Notes: a model not told the origin generated them from the sequence alone. DNA of 64,000 nt from Rothia nasimurium (GCF_928392795.1 NZ_CAKMTJ010000004.1:158667-222666); one strand, 5' to 3'. Shown: positions 27,996-38,342, numbered from the stretch's first letter. Numbers and translations are program-made.

Positions 27996-28808
27996 ATGTT
28001 TGGTTTTGGTAAGAAAAAGAAGGACGCGGACGCCGCAGCTGAGTCTGAGCAGGGCAAGCTAGCGGCAGCTGTAGAGAGCGACGAGAAAGAAGCTGCCACT
28101 GACGATGCGCCTGCGGAGGCTCCCCAGGGCGGCACCCAGCAGCCTGCGGCGTCCTTCGTGGAATTTACCCGTGATAACGGCCCCTTTGACATCACCGAGC
28201 AGCGTACTGGCTCTAGCTACATCGATCTGGGCGGCCTGATGGTTAAGAGCAACCCGGGGCTGAACCTGCGCCTTGAGGCTGACCAGAAGACCCAGCAGGT
28301 TATCGCGGTGACCCTGCAGCTGGGCGAGGGCACCCTGCAGGTGCAGGCTTTTGCGGCTCCTAAGAGCCGCGGTATCTGGGATGAGATCCGTAAGGAACTG
28401 TCTGAGAGCGTGCGCCGCCAGGGTGGCCAGGTTGATATCAATGACGGCCCCTTCGGGCGTCAGCTGATCTCCCGCGTACCCGCTGAACTCCCCGACGGAC
28501 GCAAGGGCTTCCGTATTGCCCGCTTTGTGGGTGTGGACGGGCCCCGCTGGTTCGTCCGCGGTGTCTTCTCGGGCAAGGCCGTGCTACCCGGTGAGAGCGC
28601 TACCGCCCTTGAAGAGGTCTTCCGCACCATCGTGGTCAACCGTGGCTCTGACCCCATGCCCCCGCGCGATCTTTTGCCCATGCGCGTACCCCAGAACATT
28701 CAGGACGCCGCAGCCGCCCAGGCCGCTGCCGCAGCGGCTGCCCAGGCTGAGAAGAAGCCCACCGTTGAGGTGCCCCGCCGCGGCCCCGAAATCACTGAAA
28801 TTGGCTAG
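27996..28808 (+). CDS. DUF3710 family protein
   Basis: A 270-residue soluble protein with a basic start, an acidic low-complexity stretch (about 10-60), a conserved folded core (about 65-230) and an Ala-rich C-terminal helix. It belongs to DUF3710, which follows dut in actinobacteria. ATG at 27996 with a good AAGGAGG upstream. The reaction, if any, is unknown. Confidence 0.82.
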   Translation: MFGFGKKKKDADAAAESEQGKLAAAVESDEKEAATDDAPAEAPQGGTQQPAASFVEFTRDNGPFDITEQRTGSSYIDLGGLMVKSNPGLNLRLEADQKTQQVIAVTLQLGEGTLQVQAFAAPKSRGIWDEIRKELSESVRRQGGQVDINDGPFGRQLISRVPAELPDGRKGFRIARFVGVDGPRWFVRGVFSGKAVLPGESATALEEVFRTIVVNRGSDPMPPRDLLPMRVPQNIQDAAAAQAAAAAAAQAEKKPTVEVPRRGPEITEIG

Positions 28809-28813
28809 CGCCC

Positions 28814-29350
28814 ATGCCTGAGACTGAGTCTCCCTTTACCCAGCAGCGGGCTGCCGGGCCGGTGACCCGCCTGGAAGAGTACCCCGAGCGTTTTCGCGCC
28901 AGGGCCGCCGGGCGGGTGACCCGCGTGCATATGTCGCATGTGGGGGCTAATCCCCGGTTCGAGGTGACCTTGCTGGTCGATAAGTCTAAGCCCCTGCCTC
29001 CGGCGAAGACCCACCCCATGACGGGTATGCCCATTGCAGAGACCGGTGAAGATCTTGATGACACCACCGATGTGAGCACCACCGAAGACACCTCAACCGG
29101 CCAGTTTTCTGTGCTGGATGAGGAGACCGGCTTCACCACCCGGTTTAGCGTCAACAGGCCGGCTCCCCGGGTGCTCTACCCGGAGTTCCCGCCCCTGAGC
29201 CCAGGTACGGTGCTGACCCTGATTTGGCAGGGCCAGCGTCAGGTGCCGGGAATAGAGGCAGGCGGCTATCTTCGGGTCTCGGGCATGCTGAGCACCCGCG
29301 AGAAGCCCCTCATGTACAACCCTCGCTACGAGATTGTTCCGGCCCTCTAG
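28814..29350 (+). CDS. OB-fold nucleic-acid-binding domain protein
   Basis: A 178-residue protein, five bases after DUF3710. The N-terminal ARAAGRVTRVHMSHVGANPRFEVTLLV stretch starts an OB-fold, continued by a C-terminal beta-rich part (about 115-176). The middle 55-95 is acidic and threonine rich. It holds the place of the OB-fold gene found after DUF3710 in other actinobacteria. The DUF3159 membrane gene that often follows is missing. Confidence 0.7.
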   Translation: MPETESPFTQQRAAGPVTRLEEYPERFRARAAGRVTRVHMSHVGANPRFEVTLLVDKSKPLPPAKTHPMTGMPIAETGEDLDDTTDVSTTEDTSTGQFSVLDEETGFTTRFSVNRPAPRVLYPEFPPLSPGTVLTLIWQGQRQVPGIEAGGYLRVSGMLSTREKPLMYNPRYEIVPAL

Positions 29351-29360
29351 TAGCAGTAAC

Positions 29361-29411
29361 AAGGACGCCAGCCCCACCTTCGGCGAAGAAGGTGGGGCCG
29401 GCGTCCTTTTT
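29361..29411. terminator. Terminator between the OB-fold gene and trk genes
   Basis: A long stem (29361-29380 with 29387-29408, small internal bulge) is followed by TTTTT. It lies between convergent genes and can serve both. The stem base is AAGGACGCC, the same core as in other terminators of this window. Confidence 0.88.
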
Positions 29412-29431
29412 GCTGATAAGCAGGAAGAGGG

Positions 29432-30085
29432 CTAGCTAAAGAGGGCGCGGATGTCGTCCTCACCGGTGGGGGTGGTGATGAAGAAGAGCTCGTCGCCGCC
29501 CTCAATCACGTCGTCGCCGCTCGGGGTAATCGGTACCCCGTCGCGCAGAATAGCGGTAAGGGTGGTCTCGTAGGGCCACTGAACGTTATCGACGGTGTGG
29601 CCAATAATCGGGTGGTCGGTAGGCACGGTGTACTCGACCAGGGTGGCGCTGCCGGTCTTGAGGGTCAGCAGGCGCACGACGTCGCCCACCTCAACGGCCT
29701 CTTCCACCAGGGCGGTCATGAGGCGCGGGGTAGAAACCGCAACGTCCACGCCCCAGGAGTCGTCGAAGAGCCACTCATTTTTGGGGTTGTTCACGCGGGC
29801 CACGGTGCGGGGCACCCCGAACTCGCTGCGGGCCAGCAGCGATACCACCAGGTTGGTTTTATCGTCGCCCGAGGCTGCCACAATGACGTCCGCGTTCTCG
29901 GGCTTGGCCTGACGCAGAACGGACAGCTCGCAGGCGTCCCCAATCACCCAGTGGGCGTGCTGAATGTCGCTGCGGGAAATCGCCTCGGGCTTGATGTCGA
30001 TAATGGTGACCGTGTGGCCGTGAGAAAGCAGCTCGCGGGCGCTTGATGAGCCCACCGAACCAGCGCCGATGATGATTACTTCCAT
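29432..30085 (-). CDS. TrkA-family potassium uptake regulator (second of pair)
   Basis: Regulatory subunit of a potassium transporter. The 217-residue protein has an N-terminal Rossmann (RCK-N) domain beginning with VIIIGAGSVGSSSA and a C-terminal RCK-C domain (about 135-215). It overlaps the upstream trkA-like gene by 10 bases, as in the CeoB-CeoC pair of mycobacteria. A KimA-like permease lies divergently beyond. Confidence 0.9.
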   Translation of the reverse strand: MEVIIIGAGSVGSSSARELLSHGHTVTIIDIKPEAISRSDIQHAHWVIGDACELSVLRQAKPENADVIVAASGDDKTNLVVSLLARSEFGVPRTVARVNNPKNEWLFDDSWGVDVAVSTPRLMTALVEEAVEVGDVVRLLTLKTGSATLVEYTVPTDHPIIGHTVDNVQWPYETTLTAILRDGVPITPSGDDVIEGGDELFFITTPTGEDDIRALFS

Positions 30086-30768
30086 TCCAGATCCCCCTCA
30101 GCGTTGCGTGCCGGGGGAGCACCCAGCACCCTGGCAATGTCGTTGATGTCTTCGGTGCGCATCATGGCGTGCACCGTATCGCCCTGCTGGTAGGAGGTTT
30201 CCTTGGTGGGGAGCATGCCCTCCCCAAACCGGGTCAGGTAGGCCACGCGAACACCCGCTGCCTGTTCAATCTCGGTGAGGGCGTGACCGGCCCAATCCTC
30301 ATGCAGCTGGAGCTCGCCCAGCATCAGACGGCCCGAAGCTTCACGGAAGTCACCGGCCATGGCCTGCTCCGGCAAAATTCGGCGCAGCACCTGATCGGTG
30401 GACCAGCGCACTGCCGCTACCGTCGGAATACCAAGACGCTGGTAGAACTCGGCCCGGTTGGGGTCGTAGATACGGGCCACCACGTGCTGCACCCCAAAGG
30501 TCTCACGGGCCACACGGGAGGCAATAATGTTGGAGTTATCGCCAGAAGACACCGCGGCAAAAGCGTAGGCGTGCTCAATACCGGCCCGCTTGAGGGTCTC
30601 GCGGTCAAAGCCCACACCGGTCACCTTCTTACCCGCAAAATCCTTGCGCAACCTGCGGAAAGACCGGTCATCCTGATCGATCACAGCAACCGAATGACCC
30701 GCATCTTCTAGGGTATGGGCCAGCATAACGCCCACACGACCAGCACCCATAATCACAAAATGGGGCAC
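30076..30768 (-). CDS. TrkA-family potassium uptake regulator (first of pair)
   Basis: A 230-residue CeoB-like protein. The NAD-binding site IMGAGRVGVMLAHTLEDAG lies near residues 6-24 with an acidic DQDD after the second strand, and the RCK-C domain covers about 140-220. It is the upstream member of the overlapping pair and is divergent from the APC permease gene, suggesting one potassium-handling unit. Confidence 0.9.
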   Translation of the reverse strand: MPHFVIMGAGRVGVMLAHTLEDAGHSVAVIDQDDRSFRRLRKDFAGKKVTGVGFDRETLKRAGIEHAYAFAAVSSGDNSNIIASRVARETFGVQHVVARIYDPNRAEFYQRLGIPTVAAVRWSTDQVLRRILPEQAMAGDFREASGRLMLGELQLHEDWAGHALTEIEQAAGVRVAYLTRFGEGMLPTKETSYQQGDTVHAMMRTEDINDIARVLGAPPARNAEGDLEWK

Positions 30769-30958
30769 TTAGCACCTCACGAAACCACGACGGAAACAAA
30801 CATAAACCCCGCACAGCAGGGTTGCCTCTAGTCTACGCCCGGCGGCCCCACCACCCAACCGGCGCGCCATAGCCGCGCGGGGGGGCGTCCTGACCCACGA
30901 GCAAAATGTGGTGTGTATAGCTGTGTTTTCCCGGCTCTACCGACTACGGTTAGAGCCT

Positions 30959-32911
30959 GTGAGAAATATTAGGAGCGCGGCCACCCGCCTGATTTTTGGT
31001 GCCCCCGTCACCAGCAGGCACGCCAAGAAGGGCAACCTGCCCAAACGCCGTGCCCTACCCCTCTTCGGGGCGGACGGGTTCTCGTCGGTTGCCTATGCCC
31101 CCGACGAAATTCTGCTGACCCTGCTCCTGGCCGGCCACGGTGCCTTAGCCTACTCGCCCCTGGTGGGGCTGGGTATTGCCCTGATTCTGCTGGTTGTGGT
31201 GGGTGCCTACCGCTATAACATCCAGCATGTGGGGGAGCACGGCGATTTCGCCCTGGTGCACCAGAACCTGGGGATAACCGCCGCTATCGTGCTGGGCGCT
31301 GCCCTGATGGTTGACTTTATGCTCACGGTTGCGGTGTCGCTGTCTTCTGCTGCCCAGTACCTTGAATCGATTACCCCGGTACTGCTGGGGCATCAGCGGC
31401 TGATTGCCTGTTCCCTCATTGCTCTGGTGACCTTTATCTGTCTGCGCGGCCTCAAGGTGATGCTGCGGGTGTCGCACCTTCCCTCCTACGTCTTTTTGGT
31501 GCTGCTTGCAGTAACCGTGGCCTGCGGTCTCATTGCGGACGCCACCGGGCAGCTCGGGCGCGCAGTATCGGCTGAGTACACGGTGGTGGTACCCGACGGT
31601 GCTGCCGAGGTGCTGACCACCCAGCTCGGTGTTGGCCTGCTGTTGGTGAGGGCTTTTGCCTCGGGTTCTGTGGCGCTGACCGGGGTAAACACCGTCAGTA
31701 ACGCCGTGAAGGCCTTTGCGCCGCCGCGTCAGCGCAACGCTGCCACCAGCCTGATGGTGATTGGCGGCCTGTCTGCCCTGTCCCTGCTGGGGGTGCTCTA
31801 CCTGGCCCGGCAAACCGGGGTGGTCAGCGTCCTTGACCCAGCTCAGGGGCTACTGATTAACGGGCAGCCCGCGGGCGAAGACTTCCACCAGGTACCCGCT
31901 CTACTCCAAATCACCGACACTATCTTCGGCATCCCCCTGGCCAGCGTCCTGCTGGGTGCAGCCACCATCGGCGTGCTCATCGTGGCGGCCATGACGGCCT
32001 TCACCGGCTTCCCCATGCTAGCGACCACCATCGCCGCAAAACAGTACCTACCGGTGCACCTCTCAGCGCGCAGCTCCACCGCGCTCTACGCCAATGGTGT
32101 GCTGGCCCTGGGCTCCAGCTCTATGCTGCTGGTCGCTATCGTCGGGCCCAACGTGCATGCCCTGGTACAGATGTATATCGTGGGCGTCTTTACCGCCATG
32201 ACCCTCACCCAGTACGCGGTGCTTCGCAACCGCTGGCGGGCCCAGCGCATCACCCTCGACACAAAAAAACGCCGCACCCTCTGGCGCGATATCGGTATCA
32301 GCGGCATCGGTACCGGCGCCTCGGTTACCGTACTCGTGGTCATTATTCTTACCAAGTTCACCCACGGTGCCTGGTTCACCGTACTCCTCATACTTTTTCT
32401 GACCTGGCTCATGATAAAAACCAACAAACACTACAGCAGTATCGACCGGCAGCTAGCCCTCTCAGCCGACCCCGACCAACTGGCCGCAGACCGGGCACTG
32501 CCGTCCCGCGTCCACGCCCTCATCTACGTTGAGCGGGTACGTAAACCCGTGCTCCGGGCCCTCGCCTACGCACGGGCCTCCCGCCCCTCGTCCATCGAAG
32601 CTCTCGTCGTGAACGTAGACGAAGCCCGTACCCGCGAAAACATCGACACCTGGGAAGCCCTCGAACTGCCCGTCGACCTGACCGTGCTCGACTCGCCCTA
32701 CCGCAACCCCGCCGCCAGCGTGCTCGAATACGTGCAGCAGATGCGCCAAAAATCCCCCCGCGACGTGCTCGTGGTCTACCTACCCGAATACGTGGTCTCC
32801 TACTGGTGGCAGGGCATCTTCCACCGCCGCACCGTGCACAAACTCAAAGCCCGCCTGCGCCACGAACCGGGCGTCGTTGTAGCCTCCGTGCCCTGGCAAA
32901 TCGAACGATAA
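30959..32911 (+). CDS. APC-family permease, KimA-like potassium importer
   Basis: A roughly 650-residue protein with about 12 membrane helices to residue 490 and a cytoplasmic C-terminal domain of about 150 residues, as in KimA of Bacillus. The family stretch FSSVAYAPDEIL lies near 40. GTG at 30959 fits homologues; a GTG at 30908 adds 17 residues. TACGGT at 30945-30950 ends eight bases before it, consistent with a leaderless start. The usual glycine-rich YPSGGG substrate loop is replaced by VGEHGDF near 90-96. Potassium import is inferred from the family and the divergent trkA pair. Confidence 0.78.
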   Translation: MRNIRSAATRLIFGAPVTSRHAKKGNLPKRRALPLFGADGFSSVAYAPDEILLTLLLAGHGALAYSPLVGLGIALILLVVVGAYRYNIQHVGEHGDFALVHQNLGITAAIVLGAALMVDFMLTVAVSLSSAAQYLESITPVLLGHQRLIACSLIALVTFICLRGLKVMLRVSHLPSYVFLVLLAVTVACGLIADATGQLGRAVSAEYTVVVPDGAAEVLTTQLGVGLLLVRAFASGSVALTGVNTVSNAVKAFAPPRQRNAATSLMVIGGLSALSLLGVLYLARQTGVVSVLDPAQGLLINGQPAGEDFHQVPALLQITDTIFGIPLASVLLGAATIGVLIVAAMTAFTGFPMLATTIAAKQYLPVHLSARSSTALYANGVLALGSSSMLLVAIVGPNVHALVQMYIVGVFTAMTLTQYAVLRNRWRAQRITLDTKKRRTLWRDIGISGIGTGASVTVLVVIILTKFTHGAWFTVLLILFLTWLMIKTNKHYSSIDRQLALSADPDQLAADRALPSRVHALIYVERVRKPVLRALAYARASRPSSIEALVVNVDEARTRENIDTWEALELPVDLTVLDSPYRNPAASVLEYVQQMRQKSPRDVLVVYLPEYVVSYWWQGIFHRRTVHKLKARLRHEPGVVVASVPWQIER

Positions 32912-32949
32912 ACTAAAACCCACCGAGCCACCCTCAAAGCGAGAAACAC

Positions 32950-34410
32950 ATGTCTACCACCCCCACCACACCCGAACCCGCTATCGGTGACCTCCTAGAA
33001 CTCACCCCCGAGCGTCCGGCCCACGGCGGCGCCCTCGTCGCTAGAGCGGGTGACCGCGTCATCTTCGTCCGCCACGGAGTCGTGGGGGAGACCGCCACCG
33101 CCCGCATCACCGGCCGCGGCCCCAAAGGCCGCTTCTTCTTCGCAGACGTCGTCTCCGTAGAGACCCCCGCACCGCAGCGCCGCCCCCACCCCTGGGCACC
33201 GGCGGACGCGCTCGCGTCCGCTCACCCCCTCGGCGGCATGGAATACGGCCACCTGGACCTAGCGACTCAGCGGGCCTACAAGCAGCAGATCGTGAAGGAA
33301 CAGCTGGTGCGCCTGGGCGGGGTACCTGAACATCACCCGCTGCTGGCTTCACTGCCCGTTCACGCCCTGCCCGGCGATGACCGGGGGCTGCACTGGCGCA
33401 CCCGTGTGCATTTTGCGGTGGAGCGCGAAAGCCAGCAGATTGCCATGTTCCCGCACTCAAGCTCAACCCCCGTGCCCGTCACCGGCTTTCCCCTGGCCGA
33501 TGAGCGCATTGAGGCCCTCGAACTGCACCGGCTCAAACTGACCGGTATCACCCGGGTCGATGTGGCTGTAGCCGCCACCGATATGCTGGCGGTGGTCTTT
33601 ACCGTGTCATCGCGGACTACGCCCGCTGAGGTCGCCGAAGGCATCGAAGAGCAGGCCCGGGCCCTGTGGGGGCCGCTGGAAGAGCGCATGATTACCCTGG
33701 TCTTCACCCCCGAGAAAAAGGGCGGACGTCGCCGCGGCACCAAACCCGCTGACGTCATCGCCGGTGCCGCCAACCCCAACCTGCTGGAGACCGCCACCGT
33801 CTACGCCCAGGACTTCTACTGGAACGTGGCCGCTACCGGCTTCTGGCAGATTCACCGGGCTGCTCCCGAGGTGCTGGGTAACGCCGTGCTTGAGGCCGCC
33901 CGCCTGAAAAAGGGGATGACGGTCTACGACCTCTACGCAGGTGCTGGCTTCTTCACCGCCCTGGCCGCTGACGCGGTGGGGGACAGGGGCACGGTGCTGT
34001 CCGTTGAGGGATCCCCGTTGACCAGCGGCAACGCCTCCGAGAACTTTGGCGACGAAGGCCCATCACGTACCCACAGGTCTGAGCGGACGCGCGTGCGCGT
34101 GGAACGCGGGGACGTCGCCCGGGTGCTTGAGAAGATCAGCGGTGAGGTGGCCGAGGGGCGCTACGCCGCCCCTGACGTGGTGATTTGCGACCCGTCCCGT
34201 GAGGGCGCAGGCCGTACCGTGATGGAGCAGGTATCTGACCTGAACCCCTCCACCCTGGTTTATGTTGCCTGTGACCCGGCAGCCCTGGGGCGCGACACCG
34301 GCTATCTGCGCGCAGCGGGCTGGCGACTTGTACGCGTTGAAGCCTTCGACATGTACCCCAACACCCACCACGTGGAAGCGGTGGCGGTGTTTAGCCGGTA
34401 CGGGGCCTAG
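32950..34410 (+). CDS. 23S rRNA/tRNA (uracil-5)-methyltransferase family
   Basis: A 486-residue SAM-dependent RNA methyltransferase of the TrmA/RlmCD group. An N-terminal TRAM RNA-binding domain (about 10-65) is followed by a central domain and a methylase domain with the SAM motif DLYAGAGFFTAL near 327. The catalytic region has CDPSREGAGR near 416 and VACDPAAL near 438, where the cysteine is the nucleophile. The cysteines of an iron-sulfur cluster are not evident. The target base is unknown. Confidence 0.85.
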   Translation: MSTTPTTPEPAIGDLLELTPERPAHGGALVARAGDRVIFVRHGVVGETATARITGRGPKGRFFFADVVSVETPAPQRRPHPWAPADALASAHPLGGMEYGHLDLATQRAYKQQIVKEQLVRLGGVPEHHPLLASLPVHALPGDDRGLHWRTRVHFAVERESQQIAMFPHSSSTPVPVTGFPLADERIEALELHRLKLTGITRVDVAVAATDMLAVVFTVSSRTTPAEVAEGIEEQARALWGPLEERMITLVFTPEKKGGRRRGTKPADVIAGAANPNLLETATVYAQDFYWNVAATGFWQIHRAAPEVLGNAVLEAARLKKGMTVYDLYAGAGFFTALAADAVGDRGTVLSVEGSPLTSGNASENFGDEGPSRTHRSERTRVRVERGDVARVLEKISGEVAEGRYAAPDVVICDPSREGAGRTVMEQVSDLNPSTLVYVACDPAALGRDTGYLRAAGWRLVRVEAFDMYPNTHHVEAVAVFSRYGA

Positions 34411-34431
34411 CGGTTCCCAGAAAAGACCATT

Positions 34432-34474
34432 TAAATCAGAAAAACCCACCTAGTTGGTGGGTTTTTCTGATTTA
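34432..34474. terminator. Bidirectional terminator
   Basis: A perfect 19-bp stem (34432-34450 with 34456-34474) and five-base loop, with T runs within and after both arms. It separates the convergent methyltransferase and zinc-ribbon genes. Confidence 0.92.
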
Positions 34475-34518
34475 GGTGGTACCTACCCGGCGGGGCGGGC
34501 GGGACAGGGGAGCAGACG

Positions 34519-34716
34519 TTAGCTCAGGCGGTCAGTCTGGTCGTCCCACTCGGCCGCTACAGCGCGCAGGGCCTCTTCCTTGGCACGAGCATGGTGGCCG
34601 CAGAAGAGCAGGTCGAGACCTGACTCCATCACCACACGCACATAGGCCTGGGCGCCGCAGGCATCGCAACGGTCAGCAGCAGTCAGTTCGCGGCGGGTCT
34701 CAAGAGTTGCACTCAC
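34519..34716 (-). CDS. DUF7455 small zinc-ribbon protein
   Basis: A 65-residue protein with CDAC and CGHH, which likely bind one zinc ion, and a basic/helical C-terminus. It resembles DUF7455, a small actinobacterial family often next to a type II topoisomerase gene, as here with parE. GGAGCC precedes the ATG. Function unknown. Confidence 0.8.
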   Translation of the reverse strand: MSATLETRRELTAADRCDACGAQAYVRVVMESGLDLLFCGHHARAKEEALRAVAAEWDDQTDRLS

Positions 34717-34912
34717 GATAGGCTCCTTTCAAAAGCTTTCTTCCTCACCCTCCATACAACCACCGACCGGGCCGCCCCGCACGTCCTTTCGCCCACAGCG
34801 CTAAACCCGCCCTCCCCGCCTGCCGCGGGCGTCCGCGCCGCCAAAGACCCACCAAACCGAACACGTGTACTACACTAGATAGGCACCCCGTCCATACCTG
34901 CAGGAGAGTTTC

Positions 34913-37006
34913 GTGGCAGCAAACAACTACACCGCCCGCAACCTATCGGTGCTCGAAGGCCTCGAAGCCGTGCGCAAGCGCCCCGGCATGTACATCGGCT
35001 CCACCGACTCGCGCGGCCTCATGCACTGCCTCTGGGAAATCATCGACAACTCGGTCGATGAAGCCCTGGCAGGGTTTGGCCAGTCCATCCAGGTGATTCT
35101 CTACAAGGACGGCTCAGTTGAGGTGCAGGACGACGGCCGCGGCGTACCCACCGACATTGAACCCCGCACCGGCCTCTCCGGCGTTGAAGTGGTCTACACC
35201 AAGCTGCACGCCGGCGGTAAGTTCGGCGGTGGCTCTTACAACGCTTCGGGCGGTCTACACGGTGTGGGTGCCTCGGTTGTTAACGCCCTGTCCTCCCGCC
35301 TGGACGTGCAGGTAGATCGCGGCGGCAAGACCTACCAGATGAGCTTCCGCCACGGTGTTCCCGGCATCTTTGATGATGCCCGCACCCCCAAGCCCGATGC
35401 CCCCTTCACCGCCTCCTCGGACGCCCTGCAGGTAGTTGGTAAAGCCAAGCGCGGGGTGACCGGAACCCGCGTGCGCTACTGGGCTGACCCCATGATTTTC
35501 ACCCCGGACGCCCGGTTCAGCTACGAGAACCTGGCAGCCCGAGCCCGCCAGACCGCCTTCCTCATTCCCGGCCTGCGCATTGCCGTGCGCGACGAACGCC
35601 GCCTGCCCGGAACTCTCGGCGAATTCGAGACTGTTGAGGAGGTCTTCCAGCACGACGGCGGCATCTCCGAGTTCGTGGACTACCTGGCTCATGACCAGGC
35701 GGTGACCGACATCTGGCGCTTCACCGGCACCGACACCTTCACCGAGACCGTCCCTGTGCTCGATGCCGATGGCCACTCCCAGCTCACAGAAGTTGAGCGC
35801 GAGTGCGAGGTGGATGTTGCCCTGCGCTGGGGTACCGGCTATGAAACCAAGCTGCGTACCTTCGTCAATATCATTTCCACTCCCAAGGGCGGTACCCACC
35901 AGACCGGCTTTGAACAGGGCCTGCTCAAGACCTTCCGCAAGCACATTGCCGATAATGCGCGTAAGTTCAAGGCGGGCACCGACAAAATTGAAAAGGACGA
36001 CGTACTGGCGGGGCTGACCGCCGTGCTCACCGTGCGTCTGGCCGAGCCCCAGTTTGAGGGCCAGACCAAGGAGATTCTGGGTACCCCGGCGGTGCGCCAG
36101 ATTGTCTCCAAGGTGGTTGCCAAGCAGCTGGCGGCCAAGCTGAACTCCACCGCCCGGGGCGAGAAGACCCAGGCAGCGGCTGTGTCTGAAAAGGTGGTCG
36201 CCGAGATGAAGTCGCGTATTTCGGCGCGAGTTCACAAGGAAACCCAGCGCCGCAAGAACGCCCTGGAAACCTCATCCATGCCCACCAAGCTGGTTGACTG
36301 CCGCTCCACTGACGTGGAGAAGTCCGAACTCTTCATCGTGGAGGGTGACTCAGCGCTGGGCACCGCCCGCCTGGCGCGTTCATCGACCTATCAGGCCCTT
36401 CTGCCCATTCGCGGCAAAATCTTGAACGTCCAGAAGGCCTCGCTGACCGACATGCTGGCGAATGCCGAGTGTGCCGCCATTATTCAGGTCATTGGCGCCG
36501 GTTCTGGCCGCACCTTTGATCTAGAGCAGAAGCGCTACAACAAGATCATCATGATGACGGACGCGGACGTGGACGGCGCCCACATCCGCACCCTGCTGCT
36601 GACCCTCTTCTACCGCTACATGCGTCCGCTGGTTGAGGCAGGCCACGTGTACGCCGCCGTACCGCCCCTGCATCGGGTTGAGGTGGTCAACCGGGGTAAG
36701 GCTAATGAGATGGTGTACACCTATTCTGAGAAGGAGCTGCACGAGCTCTTGGATAGGCTGGAAGCTGAGGGTAAGAGCTATAAGGAGCCAATCCAGCGCT
36801 ACAAGGGTCTGGGTGAGATGGACGCTGACCAGCTAGCGGAAACCACCATGGACCCCCGGCACCGTATGCTCCGCCGGGTGCGAGTGGAGGACGCAGAGGC
36901 TGCTGAGCGGGCCTTTACCCTCTTGATGGGCTCAGAAGTGGCACCGCGTAAGGACTTCATCATTCGCGGTGCGACTAAGCTCGACCACACAGCTATCGAC
37001 GCCTAA
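34913..37006 (+). CDS. parE: DNA topoisomerase IV subunit B
   Basis: ATPase subunit of the enzyme that separates replicated chromosomes. The 697-residue protein has the GHKL ATPase site ([14 protein letters not shown] near 43), [11 protein letters not shown], a transducer domain and the TOPRIM domain with EGDSALGTA near 479 and [10 protein letters not shown] near 549. The SALG sequence instead of SAGG favours actinobacterial ParE over GyrB. GTG start at 34913 with AGGAG at 34902-34906 and a -10 box TACACT at 34871-34876. Its partner parC lies at 45786-48353 on the other strand. Confidence 0.93.
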   Translation: MAANNYTARNLSVLEGLEAVRKRPGMYIGSTDSRGLMHCLWEIIDNSVDEALAGFGQSIQVILYKDGSVEVQDDGRGVPTDIEPRTGLSGVEVVYTKLHAGGKFGGGSYNASGGLHGVGASVVNALSSRLDVQVDRGGKTYQMSFRHGVPGIFDDARTPKPDAPFTASSDALQVVGKAKRGVTGTRVRYWADPMIFTPDARFSYENLAARARQTAFLIPGLRIAVRDERRLPGTLGEFETVEEVFQHDGGISEFVDYLAHDQAVTDIWRFTGTDTFTETVPVLDADGHSQLTEVERECEVDVALRWGTGYETKLRTFVNIISTPKGGTHQTGFEQGLLKTFRKHIADNARKFKAGTDKIEKDDVLAGLTAVLTVRLAEPQFEGQTKEILGTPAVRQIVSKVVAKQLAAKLNSTARGEKTQAAAVSEKVVAEMKSRISARVHKETQRRKNALETSSMPTKLVDCRSTDVEKSELFIVEGDSALGTARLARSSTYQALLPIRGKILNVQKASLTDMLANAECAAIIQVIGAGSGRTFDLEQKRYNKIIMMTDADVDGAHIRTLLLTLFYRYMRPLVEAGHVYAAVPPLHRVEVVNRGKANEMVYTYSEKELHELLDRLEAEGKSYKEPIQRYKGLGEMDADQLAETTMDPRHRMLRRVRVEDAEAAERAFTLLMGSEVAPRKDFIIRGATKLDHTAIDA

Positions 37007-37042
37007 GCGTGTTGTGGGCAGGGGAAGGGTAAAATGTTGTGC

Positions 37043-38059
37043 ATGACACATGCAATGAAGCACCCTGTTACTGTCACCGTTACTGGCGCCGCTGGCCAGA
37101 TTGGGTATGCCAGCCTCTTCCGCATCGCAGCAGGTGAAATGCTGGGCCCAGATACTCCCGTGCGCCTGCGCCTGCTCGAAATTCCTGCCGGTCTCAAGGC
37201 CGCTGAGGGCACCGCAATGGAGCTTGCCGACTGCGCCTTCCCCCTGCTTGAATCTGTCGATATCACCGATGACCCCTCCGTTGGCTTCGACGGCACCAAT
37301 ATCGCCCTACTCATTGGCTCCCGCCCCCGCACAAAGGGCATGGAGCGTGCCGACCTGCTCGAAGCTAACGGCAGTATTTTCTCGGTGCAGGGAAGGGCCA
37401 TTAACGACCGGGCTGCTGACGATGTGAAAGTAGCTGTGGTGGGTAACCCGGCTAATACCAACGCCCTCATTGCCGCCTCCCATGCGCCGGACGTCCCCCT
37501 GGAACGCTTCACCGCCCTCACCCGCCTTGACCACCACCGGGCGGTTGCCCAGCTGGCTGCCGCCACCGGTGCTACCGTGCCCGAAATTGACGGCATCACC
37601 ATCTGGGGTAACCACTCTGCCAGCCAGTACCCCGACCTCTTCCACGCCACCGTCGGCGGCCGCCCCGCTATCGACGCACTTGCCGACAATAACCTTGGCC
37701 AGACCTGGATCGAAGAAACCTTCATCCCCACCGTTGCCCAGCGTGGAGCCGAAATTATCGCGGTGCGCGGTGGGTCGTCCGTCGCCTCAGCTGCCCACGC
37801 CGCCCTAGCCCACGTGCGTGACTGGGTGCTGGGAACGGGGGAGCGGACCACCTCTATGGCGGTGCCCTCCGACGGCTCCTACGGGGTGCCCGAGGGGCTC
37901 ATCAGCTCTTTCCCCGTCAAATGTTCATCAGGTGGATATGAGATTGTTCACGGTTTGCAGCACTCAGATTTTGCCAGCCAGCGCATCGCGGCCTCTGTGG
38001 CTGAGCTGGTTGAAGAGAAGGACGCCGTCGCCCAGCTTGGCCTGCTCGGGCCCCGCTAA
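37043..38059 (+). CDS. mdh: Malate dehydrogenase
   Basis: Oxidises malate to oxaloacetate with NAD in the citric acid cycle. The NAD site [12 protein letters not shown] begins near residue 12, and active-site elements [15 protein letters not shown] (near 96) and [12 protein letters not shown] (near 190) are present. TAAAAT at 37030-37035 ends seven bases before the ATG at 37043, so a leaderless transcript of 338 codons is likely. The in-frame ATG at 37034 falls inside that -10 box. Confidence 0.95.
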   Translation: MTHAMKHPVTVTVTGAAGQIGYASLFRIAAGEMLGPDTPVRLRLLEIPAGLKAAEGTAMELADCAFPLLESVDITDDPSVGFDGTNIALLIGSRPRTKGMERADLLEANGSIFSVQGRAINDRAADDVKVAVVGNPANTNALIAASHAPDVPLERFTALTRLDHHRAVAQLAAATGATVPEIDGITIWGNHSASQYPDLFHATVGGRPAIDALADNNLGQTWIEETFIPTVAQRGAEIIAVRGGSSVASAAHAALAHVRDWVLGTGERTTSMAVPSDGSYGVPEGLISSFPVKCSSGGYEIVHGLQHSDFASQRIAASVAELVEEKDAVAQLGLLGPR

Positions 38060-38125
38060 GACGCCCGCCCCGGCGTGACTAGACAAAGTGTCACTAACTG
38101 GGTGCCCGGTGTAAAAAACCTGCTG

Positions 38126-38161
38126 AGACTCCCGCTGAACCCTCTAGGTCAGCGGGAGTCT
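38126..38161 (+). terminator. Terminator of mdh
   Basis: A perfect 13-bp stem (38126-38138 with 38149-38161), 67 bases after mdh. The T run is weak (TTAGCGTTT), so termination may be partial. Confidence 0.75.
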
Positions 38162-38269
38162 TAGCGTTTAAGTGACCTTTAGTGAAGCGTCAAATCACCT
38201 GGTGAAGAGGTCAAAACTACCCTAAGGGTACGCTCATGCAAGCCCGCTATCCTAGAGCAAAACACACCC

Positions 38270-38317
38270 GCACCGTTGCGCCGGGCCCACGGCGGCATGC
38301 CAGCCCGCAGACGGTGC
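38270..38317 (+). other. Hairpin in the cydA leader
   Basis: GCACCGT at 38270-38276 pairs with ACGGTGC at 38311-38317 around a GC-rich interior that can pair further. It lies 25 bases before cydA. TATCCT at 38249-38254 is a possible -10 box, which would place the hairpin in the 5' leader. A regulatory role is inferred. Confidence 0.4.
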
Positions 38318-38342
38318 ATCACTTTAACTCTCAAGGATGTCA

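Noticed and set aside
38163..38215. CRP/GlxR-type site upstream of cydA
   Set aside because: GTGA and TCAC words are frequent there, but none has the six-base spacing of the consensus.
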